A stretch of DNA of 64,000 nt, taken from Leptospira adleri. Its GTDB lineage: Bacteria > Spirochaetota > Leptospiria > Leptospirales > Leptospiraceae. The stretch lies in NCBI RefSeq assembly GCF_002811985.1, contig NZ_NPDU01000006.1, positions 1 through 64,000 of the forward strand, in the 5' to 3' direction. Shown here in pieces: positions 46,812 to 58,810 of this stretch. Under the pieces are notes generated by a model. That model searched no databases and was not told the DNA's origin. It saw only the letters and a program-made list of their open reading frames with translations. How positions within the stretch are numbered: position 1 is the first letter of the stretch; each line of letters opens with the position of its first letter. Made by a program: the position numbers and the translations under genes.

Positions 46812-47972
46812 TTAAACCCTCTGAAGAATGTGAATACAACTTACCGCGCCCGGACCGCCCAGGACGTGCGTCATCGCGGTTCTTGCGTTTGTTACCTGAC
46901 GTTTATCTGCTTGATCCCTGAGTTGAAAGGTCATCTCTACGACTTGGCCGACTCCGGTGGCTCCCACGGGATGTCCCTTTGCTTTGAGTCCGCCCGAGGT
47001 GTTTACGGGAAGTTTTCCGCCAAGTCGGGTATGGCCGTCCATCGTAAAGGGGCCGCCTTTTCCCTTCTCCACAAAACCAAGATCTTCTATGTTGATGATT
47101 TCAGTAATCGTAAAACAATCGTGACACTCCAAAACGTCGACGTCTTCTCTTTTTACGCCGGACATTTTGAACGCTTCCGCCGCGGCTTGAATGCTCGCCG
47201 GGAAACTGACCGAATCTTTTTTGAGAGCCACGTTGAAATAGTCTCCTCCGATTCCGGAACCTTTGATGAGGATCGGATTTTTACGGACGGATTTCGCTTT
47301 GTCCAAGGTTGTGATGACGATCGCCGCGCTCGCGTCCGTTACTAAAGAAACGTCGTGAAAACCGAAGGGTGTGGTTACCATTCTGGCTCTCATGATATTG
47401 TTAAACGAAATCTCTTTTTGTTTGTGAGCGAACGGGTTGAGGCTACCGTGAAAATAATTCTTTTCGGCGACTTTGGAGAGCATTTCCTTCGTAGTTCCGA
47501 ACTCGTGCATGTGACGGATCGCGTTGAGCGCGAAACCGGAAGGACCGGAGATACAATAACCTCCTTCCACGTCCGCGTCTTGTCCTCTCGCCACGATTTC
47601 CATTGTGGTTTCCGGATCGAGTCCGTTCATTTTTTCCACGCCCAAAACCAAGACCGTATCGTAAATTCCCGCCGCTACGGATAAGAATCCCTGACGGACC
47701 GCGATGCCGCCGGAGGCACAAGCGCCTTCAGTTCGGATCGCGGGTTTATCGCCTAATCCTAGTAAGTTGGCCGCGTAAGAACCCATCGTATTTTGACGGT
47801 TGAATTCGTTTCCAGCGTAATTGCCGACAAAGACGGCCTGGATTTCCTTTCGATCGATTCCGGAATCCAAGATGGCTCCGTTTCCGGCCTCGGTGACAAG
47901 ATCTCTTAGGGTTCGATCCTTGTGGTTTCCGTGTTCCGTTTCATAAGCGCCGATGATCGCTACTTCCCGCAT
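46812..47972 (-). CDS. Thiolase-family acetyl-CoA C-acyltransferase (SCP2-type)
   Basis: A 386-residue thiolase. The nucleophilic Cys lies in EGACASGGIAVRQ, the His in VNTSGGLKAKGHPVGATG, and the second Cys near the end in GGPGAVSCIHIL. Its pairing with the DUF35 protein suggests beta-oxidation or acyl-CoA condensation, in keeping with Leptospira growth on fatty acids. Exact chain-length specificity is unknown. Confidence 0.85.
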   Translation of the reverse strand: MREVAIIGAYETEHGNHKDRTLRDLVTEAGNGAILDSGIDRKEIQAVFVGNYAGNEFNRQNTMGSYAANLLGLGDKPAIRTEGACASGGIAVRQGFLSVAAGIYDTVLVLGVEKMNGLDPETTMEIVARGQDADVEGGYCISGPSGFALNAIRHMHEFGTTKEMLSKVAEKNYFHGSLNPFAHKQKEISFNNIMRARMVTTPFGFHDVSLVTDASAAIVITTLDKAKSVRKNPILIKGSGIGGDYFNVALKKDSVSFPASIQAAAEAFKMSGVKREDVDVLECHDCFTITEIINIEDLGFVEKGKGGPFTMDGHTRLGGKLPVNTSGGLKAKGHPVGATGVGQVVEMTFQLRDQADKRQVTNARTAMTHVLGGPGAVSCIHILQRV

Positions 47973-48644
47973 ACAAGATTCTCCGTTTAGTAAATTAGAA
48001 TTTTAGAATGTGATAATTTTTAAAACGCCGATCCCCGCAAACCTGAAGGAAGATATACTTTGTGAACAATTGTTTATCGATGTGTTCATGTTCGATCGGA
48101 ATCTATGGGAGAAGAATTCGGAACTCCGCGGAGAATGCACTTCTTTTTTAAGGCGAAACTTTCGTTCTTGGAAAGGGAAACGATAGAATCGGAAGCCTGC
48201 TTTTAAAAAAGGAGATTCCGTAAGAGCATTTCCTTTACGGGAAAGACATAGAATCGATCGACTCAATCCTTTCGAATTTTGATTCGTGGATCAGATGCAG
48301 TCCATTTAGGATGCGCGATATTCTTGCGCGTGGAACTTGTGTTGGTCGGAGAAACGTCAACAAGACGGAAGTTCTGTAAAATATCCTGATCCTTTCTATC
48401 CTTGTAAAATTGTCTCAGGAAATGCTCGATTCTTTCGAATCTTAGCGCAAAGTTCGGATTACGCATTTTGAAATCGGAAGACGGTAAAGTTCTTTCCGGT
48501 TGAAATTGGTTCGGGTCCGGGCAATGGGTAAAAACGATCTTCAGCGAATGTTCCAACCTTATCGAATTTTTCGAAAAGCGATAAGTCGCTATTTTTAAAA
48601 TAGATTCTATTTATATAATGTTTTGGGTGGATTGCTCGCAAAAA
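47973..48644. other. Mostly non-coding region with a doubtful small ORF
   Basis: Two minus-strand frames run at 48003-48266 and 48263-48556. The second (97 codons, TTG start, PERTLPSSDFKMRNPNFALR) has a vaguely protein-like composition, but I recognise nothing and it lacks a good ribosome-binding site. It may be a gene remnant. No repeat motif is seen. Confidence 0.35.
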
Positions 48645-49715
48645 TCAAAAATGAATGAAAACTCCCAAGCTCACGGACTCCGAATTTTTATTCTTCAAAT
48701 ATTCTATCATTATGTTCGCGTCCCTCCAAGAGAGTTCCAAGCCGACGGTTCCGTACCAATTCGTATGACTCACGAAAAGATTGCGCTTCAGATCCAAGTA
48801 AACAAGAGTGGGGTTGGTCGTAAAATCGTCCTTGTTGGATAACGCCGAAAGTGCGAAATTTCTTTCCACTTGGATTTCCACGTTCCCCTGATTGAACATT
48901 CCTCCAAGGCCGCCGTAGAAGGAAAAAAGTCCGATCGTCTTCGCATAACGAAAATCGAATGTAGTCGAATAGATATTGGAATTGTAAGTCAAGTCGTTGA
49001 TTCCGATCCATTTCCGAGCTTGGCCCGAAAGTCGAACGTTAGTCGGTCTTCGATCGTAAGAATGGAGGCTGATCGTTTGGAGGGACTGAAAAACTCCGAA
49101 CCCGAAGGAAAGTCCGTCTTTTCCGTTTCCTTCCGTAGAATTTGAAGGAGAATAAAAAGGGAAATAACGAACGCTCAAGCCGGTGTTTGCGACTTTTCCG
49201 TGAAGATCCGTTTTTCTCAATTTTAAAAAGGGAACGTTTTGTTCCGAAAGTTCGTAAGGGAAATAGTGAAAGTGAACGTTCCATTTTGAGAGTTCCGGAC
49301 TCGGACTTTCGAAAAGATTTCCCAAGTTGAAGCCGAGGTTGACGGAAGGCGAGGCGGCGATCCCTTGTTTGGGGAGTTCCCGCAATTCCGAATTTTCGAA
49401 TAGATAATTTCTCGGACTCAAATTGCTTCTTGCGATGGAATAACCGATTCCAATTCTTTTTTTAGTAAGAATCTTTCCGCCTAACATAGAAGAGTTGATA
49501 TTCTGTAATACCGCCGCCTCTCCCATGGAAAGTAGGAACTCCTTCGTATAAACGGCGTCTAACGCGGGATCTATCAGATTGCTTCCCAAGACGACTTCGG
49601 GAGGAAGAGACGCGCATTCGGTTCCGACGCAGGCTGCTTCGGAAAAAAGAGGATCGCAGATCAGCAGAAAAACGACCAAGAACGTCTTGTAAAATTTTGA
49701 TCTTATGATTTTCAA
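48645..49715 (-). CDS. Predicted outer-membrane beta-barrel or surface protein (Lsa36-like?)
   Basis: A 356-residue protein with a Sec signal (TFLVVFLLICDPLFSEAA-like) ending before a Cys-containing start CVGTECASLP, then many short amphipathic strands (GLSFGFGVFQSLQTISLHSY; GLFSFYGGLGGMF; VSLGVFIHF at the C-terminus with a final aromatic Phe, as in barrels). From memory, the CxGTEC start resembles surface proteins grouped as Lsa36-like, but I cannot confirm it. Two repeat-motif-like sequences (49373 and 49532) are translated within it. Confidence 0.65.
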   Translation of the reverse strand: MKIIRSKFYKTFLVVFLLICDPLFSEAACVGTECASLPPEVVLGSNLIDPALDAVYTKEFLLSMGEAAVLQNINSSMLGGKILTKKRIGIGYSIARSNLSPRNYLFENSELRELPKQGIAASPSVNLGFNLGNLFESPSPELSKWNVHFHYFPYELSEQNVPFLKLRKTDLHGKVANTGLSVRYFPFYSPSNSTEGNGKDGLSFGFGVFQSLQTISLHSYDRRPTNVRLSGQARKWIGINDLTYNSNIYSTTFDFRYAKTIGLFSFYGGLGGMFNQGNVEIQVERNFALSALSNKDDFTTNPTLVYLDLKRNLFVSHTNWYGTVGLELSWRDANIMIEYLKNKNSESVSLGVFIHF

Positions 49716-50035
49716 AACTCGTCTCGAAAAGCGGTTTTACCGATTTACCACTGAAAGATCGCTTCTCGATTCTTCCTACAAACAAATTAGAATCGTCCCC
49801 GAAACCTTGAAAAAACCGCTGGAGCAAACCGAAAATCGGAACGTGGAGTTCCCGCATTTTACGCCTCTACGATGTGACTTTTGTACGATTTCGAATCGGT
49901 CCTACGCGTTCAAGGGACGTGTGAGTTCCCACATTTCGGGTTTTGAAATAAGACTTTAATAAAAAAATACATGCAGAATTTTGAATTCTGCGGAAGAAAT
50001 TTTTAAAGACTTCCGCAAAATTCAAAAAGGAAAAA
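49716..50035. repeat. Spacer with two repeat motifs and the fabG terminator
   Basis: Motif copies GGAGTTCCCGC (49845-49855) and GTGAGTTCCCAC (about 49921-49932) lie about 75 bases apart, both followed by CATTT or ATTTC. A fabG terminator lies at 49979-50027: TTTTGAATTCTGCGGAAG pairs with CTTCCGCAAAATTCAAAA (17 of 18 bp), loop 13 bases, and a T run follows on the minus strand. Confidence 0.75.
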
Positions 50036-50803
50036 TTACATTCCGATCGCGGCGCCTCCGTCCACTCTCAAGTAAGTGCCGGTGATGTAATTGGATTGAT
50101 CGCTTAAGAAGAATTTCACAGCGTTTGCGATCTCTTGTTGTGTTCCCGGTCTTCTCAAAGGGATGAACATCGGGTCCGTGAGTTTCTTCTGAACTTCCTC
50201 GGGAAGAGAAGCTGTCATATCGGTTTGAACGTATCCGGGGCAAACCGCGTTCACAAGAACGTTTCTTCCTGAAAATTCTCTCGCAGAAACTTTCGTAAGA
50301 GCGATCACGCCCGCTTTGGAAGCGGAGTAGTTTGCTTGTCCTGGTTGTCCCGTAAGACCCGATACGGAGGAAATGTTTACGATTCTTCCGGATTCCGCTT
50401 TGAGAAGAAGTTTAGAAGCGGACTTTGTCATCAGAAATACGCCCTTCAGGTTTACGTCCATAACGAAGTCGAATTCCTGCTCGCTCATTCTCATCAGAAG
50501 ATTGTCCTTGAGAACTCCCGCGTTGTTTACGAGAAAATCCAGTTTGCCGAATTTCTCTTTGATTCCCGCGATCACGGCGTCGCAGTCTTCCGGCTTTGTG
50601 ACGTTACACGGAATTCCTAAAGTTTTCACGCCGAATTCTTTGGCAATGTCGACGGCCGCCTGTTCGATATGTTCTTTGTTGAGGTCGCATACTACTATGT
50701 CCCCTCCCTCTTTGGCGATTGTATTTGCGATCGCTCTTCCGAGCCCGCGAGGAGACGCCGCTCCGGTAACGAGTGCTACTTTTCCTTCGAATTGTTTAGA
50801 CAT
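50036..50803 (-). CDS. fabG: 3-oxoacyl-ACP reductase / short-chain dehydrogenase
   Basis: About 255 residues of classical SDR fold. The cofactor loop is [13 protein letters not shown] (nonstandard because of the inserted SPR), then NNAG, Ser in ISSVSG, and the catalytic YSASK. This pattern matches FabG, which reduces beta-ketoacyl-ACP in fatty-acid elongation, but other NADPH reductases are possible. ATG 50803 is chosen; an extended start at 50866 adds an unlikely hydrophobic segment. It is well terminated by the hairpin at 49979-50027. Confidence 0.85.
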   Translation of the reverse strand: MSKQFEGKVALVTGAASPRGLGRAIANTIAKEGGDIVVCDLNKEHIEQAAVDIAKEFGVKTLGIPCNVTKPEDCDAVIAGIKEKFGKLDFLVNNAGVLKDNLLMRMSEQEFDFVMDVNLKGVFLMTKSASKLLLKAESGRIVNISSVSGLTGQPGQANYSASKAGVIALTKVSAREFSGRNVLVNAVCPGYVQTDMTASLPEEVQKKLTDPMFIPLRRPGTQQEIANAVKFFLSDQSNYITGTYLRVDGGAAIGM

Positions 50804-50847
50804 GATTTCCCTCGTGTCGAGATGCTGATTGGCTTTCCATTTCGGTG

Positions 50848-50879
<32 letters not shown>

Positions 50880-50963
50880 CCCGAATTTCCTTTGCCTTTC
50901 TAAAACGAAAATATATCATCGTTAGATGAACATTCTTTCATTTTGAAATTGGAGAATCAAAAC

Positions 50964-51667
<704 letters not shown>

Positions 51668-51671
<4 letters not shown>

Positions 51672-52345
51672 CAGCAACGCTCGTAGAAAAATACATCGCT
51701 CTTAAAAATAAGTATCGAAATTACGATACGAAAGAAGCGCTCAAACGGATGCAGGCTTTCCGGATCGCGCTCAAGGAATTGCAGGAGAAAGGTTTTCACA
51801 CCGGAGTCGAAATCCTAGGTTCGATCAATTTTGGAATCGTCGAAACCGCTTCGGATATAGACTGTATTCTTCTTCATTTTTGCGATCTTCACAAAGAGGT
51901 GGAATGTCCGGAATACTGTCCTAACTTTCTTTACGAGACCGAAGAGATAAAGGCTTCTCTTCGAAAACGTCTGAACGATGAAAATCTGAAAGTCGAATTT
52001 TTGGATTGTATCAATTTAAGAATGGTTGAAAAAGCCATGGAAAAGAAGGAGAACCTGAAGGACAGCGAACTCCTCAAAAGACTTATGTTTTACAGAACGA
52101 TAGGCCGTCCGGTCAATCGTCCTCTATTTATTCCTTACTGCGAAAAGTTGGAAGAAAACGAAGAATTCTTACAGGATATCTTAGAATGGGGTTCCGAGGC
52201 GCTGGAGGATTATATCCGCACTTCGAGACATCGCTTTTCGTTTAACAAATACAACGAAAGAATCGAAGGCGCCGGACTCGCGTTGCCTCCCGGATTAAAG
52301 GAAGAATTGAAAAGTTATCTCGACCAAGTTCCCGAAAATAGCTGA
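51668..52345 (+). CDS. Nucleotidyltransferase-fold hypothetical protein
   Basis: A 225-residue protein overlapping the hydrolase by four bases (ATGA). It contains [19 protein letters not shown], the GS-x(10-11)-DxD pattern of the polymerase-beta nucleotidyltransferase superfamily. The C-terminal part is helical and charged. I do not recognise a subfamily. A tRNA- or antitoxin-type nucleotidyltransferase role would be conjecture. Confidence 0.6.
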
Positions 52346-52501
52346 AAGAAAACTTCCGTTCGGTCTAACTTTGGGACGTTGTATTCGGAATCTTTCTCTT
52401 TTGGCGTCGTACATTCAAAAAATTATAAAAATATTGGAGAGCGATTAGAAAGCGATTTCCGTTTTTTGAAATGAGTGATACGCTTTTAGATCGAGTGTTC
52501 T

Positions 52502-52930
52502 ATGACTGAAAACAAAATCAAAACCGCATCGTTCGGTGAAACTCTTTCCGCAAAACAGAGAATCCTTTGGTCCAAACTGATTCCTCTTTTTTTCTTTCTT
52601 CTTATTTTTCCCGCGCTGATGATCGGTAATAAAGTTCCTAACGGAGAATTGACGATCGATGGAAAATACAAATACTATAACGTAGGATTGCAGGATCAGT
52701 TTACGTTTTTAGAAATCAACGGTCAGATCGAAAATCTATCCGGAAAGGATCACGCGGAAGCGTTTTTTACGATGAACTTTTATGATAAGGACGACGTCCT
52801 TTTAGAAACCTGTCAGTTTGCGGTTCAGGGTCTGCCGGCCGGTCACAAAAGGGATTTTTACGCAAGCGCGAAATACGTAGATCCAAAACTGATCAAACGG
52901 TTTACGATCGAATTCGACGGAATCAATTAA
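52502..52930 (+). CDS. Hypothetical FxLYD-like membrane protein
   Basis: A 142-residue protein with one N-terminal transmembrane segment ([17 protein letters not shown]) and a mature part with [21 protein letters not shown], resembling the FxLYD domain of small periplasmic lipoproteins. Function unknown. It precedes the SPFH lipoprotein by 28 bases. Confidence 0.6.
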   Translation: MTENKIKTASFGETLSAKQRILWSKLIPLFFFLLIFPALMIGNKVPNGELTIDGKYKYYNVGLQDQFTFLEINGQIENLSGKDHAEAFFTMNFYDKDDVLLETCQFAVQGLPAGHKRDFYASAKYVDPKLIKRFTIEFDGIN

Positions 52931-52958
52931 TATAAAAAAGGAATATAAGAGATTACTT

Positions 52959-53768
<810 letters not shown>

Positions 53769-53800
53769 TTTTTAAAGGGCCCGTTTTTAGAAAGATTTTT

Positions 53801-54310
53801 CTAAGAATCGCTAAAAAGCGGGTCCGGATCGAACTCGATCCTTCGAAGGATCGTCTTTTCGACCAGGTCGAGGTGCCAGACATAGCTGTAAGAGTTGTGA
53901 AACGGTGGACATCCAACATTCAAAACTTCGTCGATAGAATCTCCGACCCCGGCGGAATCCAGCCAGAAAAGATAATTCAGCATAAAACACCGGGACACGC
54001 CGTGCGCGGCGGAAAGAAGACCAAGAATCATCCAAGCCTCGGACTCAATTCTAAGATTCACTCGAACCAACTTTCCGAGATCTCTCTGATAAAGAGTTTT
54101 CCCCGCCTTCTTGTTGATCCGTCTTTTCGATAGCATGAACTTTTGATATCTTTTCAAAAGAGGAAAAATTCGCTTCGGAAGTTCTTTTCTTTTTTCATCG
54201 GATAACGAATTCAGAAAACGTTCCGGAAAAAGGACGGTTTCCACATCCTTCTTATTGGAAGGAAGAATCGATCGAATGTTTCTCTCTTTATAAAGATAAA
54301 TGGTCCCCAT
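53801..54310 (-). CDS. DUF1564-family protein (Leptospira-specific)
   Basis: A 169-residue soluble protein. Its central region (GKTLYQRDLGKLVRVNLR, then ILGLLSAAHGVSRC and NYLFWLDSAG) matches, from memory, DUF1564, a family confined to Leptospira with many paralogues. Its helix arrangement resembles ribbon-helix-helix-like regulators, but that is not established. It lies isolated between the SPFH and WGR genes. Confidence 0.75.
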   Translation of the reverse strand: MGTIYLYKERNIRSILPSNKKDVETVLFPERFLNSLSDEKRKELPKRIFPLLKRYQKFMLSKRRINKKAGKTLYQRDLGKLVRVNLRIESEAWMILGLLSAAHGVSRCFMLNYLFWLDSAGVGDSIDEVLNVGCPPFHNSYSYVWHLDLVEKTILRRIEFDPDPLFSDS

Positions 54311-54701
54311 ACTCTGAACGGTTCTTCACAAACGAAGAATGGAGGGATCAAAAGGAATATTGAATGGAATTTTCGGACAAATCTTCTAATTTTTTGAACT
54401 TTTCAAAGTCCTCATTTTTGCAACTTGGAACGAAAAAGAGGAAAGGTCAGAGCCGTTAAAAAAAGAATCAGAGAAGAAAAGAGAATCAGAATTGAGTAGA
54501 GTTGAATCAGAATCCCTCCAAAAAACAAAACGTAAGGAGAATCGAACCCGAATACTTTTGTAAGTTTATTCCGAGAAACAAACCCACAATCGAAAAAATA
54601 ATCGGCCAAATCGGCGCATACAAATCTCCTTACTTACAAAAAAAACCAATTGAAAAATTCGTACCGAATCCTGCATTTTTCAAAGTCGGAATTTCCTCCG
54701 C
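54311..54701. other. Non-coding or degenerate spacer
   Basis: A minus-strand frame at 54412-54609 encodes a 65-residue hydrophobic peptide (one strong transmembrane stretch) without a convincing ribosome-binding site. It may be a remnant. I see no motif copy and no RNA. Confidence 0.3.
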
Positions 54702-56927
54702 TCAATGAGCGATCAAACTGTGAAACTCCGGGTCCTCTCGAAAATTATCGAAGTCGCGATCTTTAAAATCGTTTTTCGATTTTCCGAGCGCTAAGGCGAT
54801 CTGAGTGTAACGAAGCGTATCCGCTTTGTTTTTTTCCAAAGAATTCAAACAAGCAAGATTGAAAGCGAGCCGGCTGTCTTTGATTTCGGGAGGAAGAAGA
54901 TTTTTCACCAAGGAAAGAAATTTTCCCCCGCCGTATTTTGCGATAAAGACGATGATATCTCCCGCGAAGTATTCGGTCGTGTTGTATATCTTCCCGGATT
55001 CGTTTCCTTTCACGATGGATTGAGTGTTGATTCCTAAATTCTCATAGATCTCGTGATAACAGTTGAGAACCCAGCCCGCCACGTCCGGTTTGTTTTCCTT
55101 TAAAAAACGGTTCAAAGCGATCGAACTGATCTGCATTGCTAAGTCGCTTAACTTTTCTTTTTCCTCTTTTGAGGAAACTTTTTCTTTGTATTCTAAGATA
55201 CGATCGAATTCCCTTTTGTATCGATCTTGATTTTCGTGAAAGTTCTGATCCAAACGTTCTATGGATTGTTCCATCGTGCTCTTCCAAACGCCCGCGTAGT
55301 CTTCCATAACGTCGCCGGTGATATCGTCCAAAAGTCCTTGTTTTTCTTCCGAGATTTCCTTTCTCTTTTTAGGCCGATTCTCCTTTGGAAAATATTCGTC
55401 GAAGAAAGACTTTTCGATTCCTTTCTGAGAATGATAAGCGACGCTCGGTTCTTCGTCGTGATAATGCGAATACGCGAAATAGATTCCTTCTTCTTTCGGG
55501 ACTTTTTCGAATTCGTTTCCGTGGGCGACGGAAATAAAATTCTCAACGGATAGAAAAGCAAGAATGTCCCGAACGGAATTATAATCGTCTCCGAGAATTT
55601 CTACGATCTCGTCTCCTGAAATTTCGGAAGAATTATGATTTTCTAATATACTCCGGTAGAATGCGGTGAAATCCAAAATATAATCAACGACGTTGGCGCC
55701 TTCCGAAATCGCGTCTTCGAAGTCTTTTCCCGCGTGCCAATCAAATCCGAGAAAAACCACTTCTCCCGCGTCGTCCCAATAAGAATCGAAAACTAAAATT
55801 TTCTCTTTGACCGCGCCGTTTTTCCCGAGACCCGCGATCCATTTTAAGATCGTTCTGTGGATCCTGAACGCAAGAGAATGCCAGTCGAATTCCAAGATTC
55901 TTCTTGCGATATCGGAATCGTTTTCGGAAATCTGAACCGCTCTGTGCGCCATAAACTCCTGAAACTTTCTGGAAACGATCGGAGTTCCGTCAAAACTCAA
56001 ATCCTCTTCCGAATCCACGTCGATGTCTCGGACCCAACGGCAAATTTCCCGAAGTAAAAATCCGCCCATGCCGTAACGAACCGTAGGAGGTTCCAGATCG
56101 CAGCTTCCGTGATCCACGCAGGAGATCGCGGCTTCTCCGAATTTGTTTTTGATAAAAGGATGAAATACGAGCCAGTTTTGGCCTCCGTCGAACGCGCCTA
56201 AGGATTGTACGTCGGAAAAATCTTTCCCAACGATTTCCAGAGGAGCGATCCACCAACTTTCTCCTTCTTCTAGGATTTCCTCTTCCCAACCGAAGTCGCC
56301 TTTTACGACGGCGGGTTGATCCGGAGAATTTTCTTCCGCTTCGATTCCACGGATCGCAAAGGTCGGATCATCGTCATCGTCGTGTTTGATTTCGATTCCG
56401 TTGAAGATACAAGCGAATTTCGCCGTCGAGTCGGGAACGGAAGTATGAATTTTTCCCAAGAAAGGTTTTTGCCAACAGAGATGCACGGGACTTTTGTCGT
56501 CGTAAGACCAAGGTAAGGTAAGAATCAATTGGTCTTCTTCGATTTTGACTTCGGTGATTTTGGAAAGAATTTGATCCAGAAGAATTTTACATTCTTCCGT
56601 TTCCGTCAAAAATTGAAAGTGATTTCGAAGCGCTTCTTTTGAATCGGAGGCTTCCACGATTTGATTCCAACTTTCCAGATAATTCGCGTCGCCGGAAAGA
56701 ATTTTGTAGTTAGGAATTTGATTGGATTCTTGAAATCCTTGTTTTGTTTTTTCTTCTATGAGTCTTTCGAATTCTTTGCTGCATTCGTCTCTTTTTTCAA
56801 AATTAAGAATTCTTCTTTTTCCAAGCGTTCCCGTTTTTCCGAAAGAGAGAATGATGGAATAACCGGAGATTTCGATTTGCCAAAACGTTATGAGTCCGTT
56901 TCGAGTATGAGTGAAATGTTTTCTCAT
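54702..56927 (-). CDS. WGR-domain protein with a TPR-like tail
   Basis: A 741-residue soluble protein. The N-terminal ~70 residues form a WGR-like domain (FWQIEISGYSIILSFGKTGT), in which the usual WG is replaced by FG. The middle (about 170-320) contains GGQNWLVFHPFIKNKFGEAA and VDHGSCD, reminiscent of SUKH/SMI1-KNR4 domains. The C-terminal region (about 520-740) is helical and ends with LACLNSLEKNKADTLRYTQI and FREDPEF, a degenerate TPR-like end seen in WGR and SUKH proteins. WGR domains bind DNA or nucleotides in other proteins. Possible roles include DNA-end sensing or toxin immunity; I cannot choose. Confidence 0.55.
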   Translation of the reverse strand: MRKHFTHTRNGLITFWQIEISGYSIILSFGKTGTLGKRRILNFEKRDECSKEFERLIEEKTKQGFQESNQIPNYKILSGDANYLESWNQIVEASDSKEALRNHFQFLTETEECKILLDQILSKITEVKIEEDQLILTLPWSYDDKSPVHLCWQKPFLGKIHTSVPDSTAKFACIFNGIEIKHDDDDDPTFAIRGIEAEENSPDQPAVVKGDFGWEEEILEEGESWWIAPLEIVGKDFSDVQSLGAFDGGQNWLVFHPFIKNKFGEAAISCVDHGSCDLEPPTVRYGMGGFLLREICRWVRDIDVDSEEDLSFDGTPIVSRKFQEFMAHRAVQISENDSDIARRILEFDWHSLAFRIHRTILKWIAGLGKNGAVKEKILVFDSYWDDAGEVVFLGFDWHAGKDFEDAISEGANVVDYILDFTAFYRSILENHNSSEISGDEIVEILGDDYNSVRDILAFLSVENFISVAHGNEFEKVPKEEGIYFAYSHYHDEEPSVAYHSQKGIEKSFFDEYFPKENRPKKRKEISEEKQGLLDDITGDVMEDYAGVWKSTMEQSIERLDQNFHENQDRYKREFDRILEYKEKVSSKEEKEKLSDLAMQISSIALNRFLKENKPDVAGWVLNCYHEIYENLGINTQSIVKGNESGKIYNTTEYFAGDIIVFIAKYGGGKFLSLVKNLLPPEIKDSRLAFNLACLNSLEKNKADTLRYTQIALALGKSKNDFKDRDFDNFREDPEFHSLIAH

Positions 56928-57069
56928 GGTAAAACCTGATTCTTAGATTCTAATGATGTGGGTTCACAGTATAATTCATTGCAGAAAAATTTACCTATCG
57001 CGTTATATTCTGAAAAGAACAGAATTATACATCCAGAGATAACGAATTGAATCCGTTGTGGATGAAATC

Positions 57070-57783
57070 TCAGCTTGTTTTTGCGATTGCTTGAACAGGA
57101 TCCGAAACGTGTCGAATGTCCATTCCCGTATTCAAGCGGACCAATTCTTCCGCGATGTTGACCGCGTAGTCTCCCGTTCTTTCCAAACAAAGTATGAGAC
57201 GATACACATCCGCGAATTGATTCTTATCCAATCTAGGATCCATTACGAATTTTAAGAATGCGGATTGACAGAGGTTGTTGATTTCTTCTTCGACCGAATG
57301 AACGCTTCCGTAAAAACGATTTTTTTCCTCGACCAAAGATTCCACGGCCATGCCTACGATCGTAATCACTCTGGACAAAAGTTTGTTTAAGATTTCTTCG
57401 TCGCAGAAAAAACGTTTCGGAATCAGACCTCTTCTAAAACACTTCGCGCAGTTGACGATCTGGTCTCCCATTCTTTCCAAATTTCGAGTGATCCGGATCG
57501 CGGAAAGTGCGAAACGAAGAGGGTCCCTTTTTAAGATGACCTCGCCGTCGACTTGATCCATTCCCATCGAATTCCGATTGGCGACGGCCTCCAAAATCGC
57601 GTTCTGAGAAAGGTTGTCGTTTTGTTTTTCGAGATTGTCTATGAGATCGTCTCGGTCGATTAGCTTTCTTGCAAGTTCGGAATCGTCTGCCTCCAGAGCG
57701 TCGTCGAGGAGAAGTACTTGTTCGAGACAAAGCTCCGCCATGCTGTAGAGATTTTTGCGGAGGAAGTCAAACTTGGAAGTCAT
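57070..57783 (-). CDS. phoU: PhoU-domain phosphate-signalling regulator
   Basis: About 237 residues with two three-helix PhoU repeats: a first metal-binding segment [21 protein letters not shown] and a second [19 protein letters not shown], each with the E/D-rich metal motif. PhoU moderates PstSCAB and PhoR activity. No pst genes are adjacent. ATG 57783 is preferred to 57816. Confidence 0.88.
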   Translation of the reverse strand: MTSKFDFLRKNLYSMAELCLEQVLLLDDALEADDSELARKLIDRDDLIDNLEKQNDNLSQNAILEAVANRNSMGMDQVDGEVILKRDPLRFALSAIRITRNLERMGDQIVNCAKCFRRGLIPKRFFCDEEILNKLLSRVITIVGMAVESLVEEKNRFYGSVHSVEEEINNLCQSAFLKFVMDPRLDKNQFADVYRLILCLERTGDYAVNIAEELVRLNTGMDIRHVSDPVQAIAKTS

Positions 57784-57892
57784 AGGATTTATTAAGACCT
57801 GTGGATTTGATAACAAAGTTCCAAATCAAATTTATCACAAAAAGTGTACAAAAGTTCAGGTACTCCGAATCCTTCTTAAAAACCGGTTTTGG

Positions 57893-58327
57893 TCAAGAAG
57901 ATTTTCTTTTGAGTAAAATCTTGTCTCCGATTTCCTGGATCTTCGCCGCGGGGATCTTTTTTCTCTCTTTCGAAAGAGGGTTGAGGGATGTTTTCACGAG
58001 TAGAAATTCCAGCTTACCGTTTTTGGAAATCACTTCTTCCACGATTCCCGCTTCGGAACCGTCGCTGTCCAGAACCTTGAGTCCTTTGTATTTTTCAAAA
58101 GGGATCGTATTCAGAAGGATCGCGTCCACTCCTAAAGTGCGAACGAAGTCGATTCCCACAAAAAGATCGGGTTTCATAAAACCTTGGTCGATCGTAATTC
58201 CGATGATTCTTTTTTCCGCCCGATCGATATGAAGTTTGACCACGACCCCGAGAATCTGGCCTTCCGGATCCAGAGCTTCCTTTCCGAGAATATCGTCGGA
58301 GGTGATCGTATTACTTTCGTTTGACAT
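57893..58327 (-). CDS. PRC-barrel domain protein A
   Basis: A 144-residue protein with two PRC-barrel-like modules (VVVKLHIDRAEKRIIGI; GIVEEVISKNGKLEFLL). PRC barrels are found in photosynthetic reaction centres and RimM. Here the pair of adjacent small proteins may associate with a membrane or ribosome partner; unknown. It overlaps the start region of the second PRC protein by 17 bases. Confidence 0.75.
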   Translation of the reverse strand: MSNESNTITSDDILGKEALDPEGQILGVVVKLHIDRAEKRIIGITIDQGFMKPDLFVGIDFVRTLGVDAILLNTIPFEKYKGLKVLDSDGSEAGIVEEVISKNGKLEFLLVKTSLNPLSKERKKIPAAKIQEIGDKILLKRKSS

Positions 58328-58760
58328 AGTCTTTCTTTAATAAGATATTCTTAATGGAGGTTTCGATGTCTTCCGGATAAAATTCGATCTTAGGGGAGAA
58401 TGGAAATTTCCGGACCCAGAAGCGGATCAGTTTGGAAGTTCCGGGAGAAACTTGAATTGCAACTACGGATCCGAGAAGTCTTGCGTTTTTGTCGTAGACT
58501 CTTTTACCGAGGAGATTGCTCGGAGGATCGATCTTTAAGAGGATTCTCTCTTTGGAATCGGATTTGAGATATTCTTTTGAAAAGTAGATTTTTCGAAGTC
58601 CTTTGAGAACGACGATGCCCGAAAGATTTCCCGAAAGAATTTTGACGTCGATCAATCTTCCGGAGTTCTCTCCGGATTTGGAGAGAACGTTTTTTCCGAG
58701 GAAACTCCAAAAACTTTTCGAGTCTTTGAGTTCTTTTTCTTTATCCGTAAATAGAATCAT
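58311..58760 (-). CDS. PRC-barrel domain protein B
   Basis: A 149-residue relative of the neighbouring protein, with RLIDVKILSGNLSGIVVL and YDKNARLLGSVVAIQVS in similar positions, and an N-terminal charged helix. It is probably a tandem duplicate; coupling by overlap suggests equal amounts. Function unknown. Confidence 0.65.
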   Translation of the reverse strand: MILFTDKEKELKDSKSFWSFLGKNVLSKSGENSGRLIDVKILSGNLSGIVVLKGLRKIYFSKEYLKSDSKERILLKIDPPSNLLGKRVYDKNARLLGSVVAIQVSPGTSKLIRFWVRKFPFSPKIEFYPEDIETSIKNILLKKDYVKRK

Positions 58761-58810
58761 CGGATTCCAGAATTCAGGAGAATTCTAAAGAATCCAATTC
58801 TTTTTGTTTT

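Noticed and set aside
48003..48266. 87-codon minus-strand ORF
   Set aside because: No ribosome-binding site, no domain; probably a chance frame in an AT-rich spacer.
49370..49545. Motif copies inside the 48645-49715 gene as insertions
   Set aside because: They are in frame within a continuous protein, so they may be coincidental or ancient; not used as evidence of repeats.
54412..54609. 65-codon hydrophobic minus-strand ORF
   Set aside because: One hydrophobic stretch only; no ribosome-binding site and no relatives recalled; could be a remnant.
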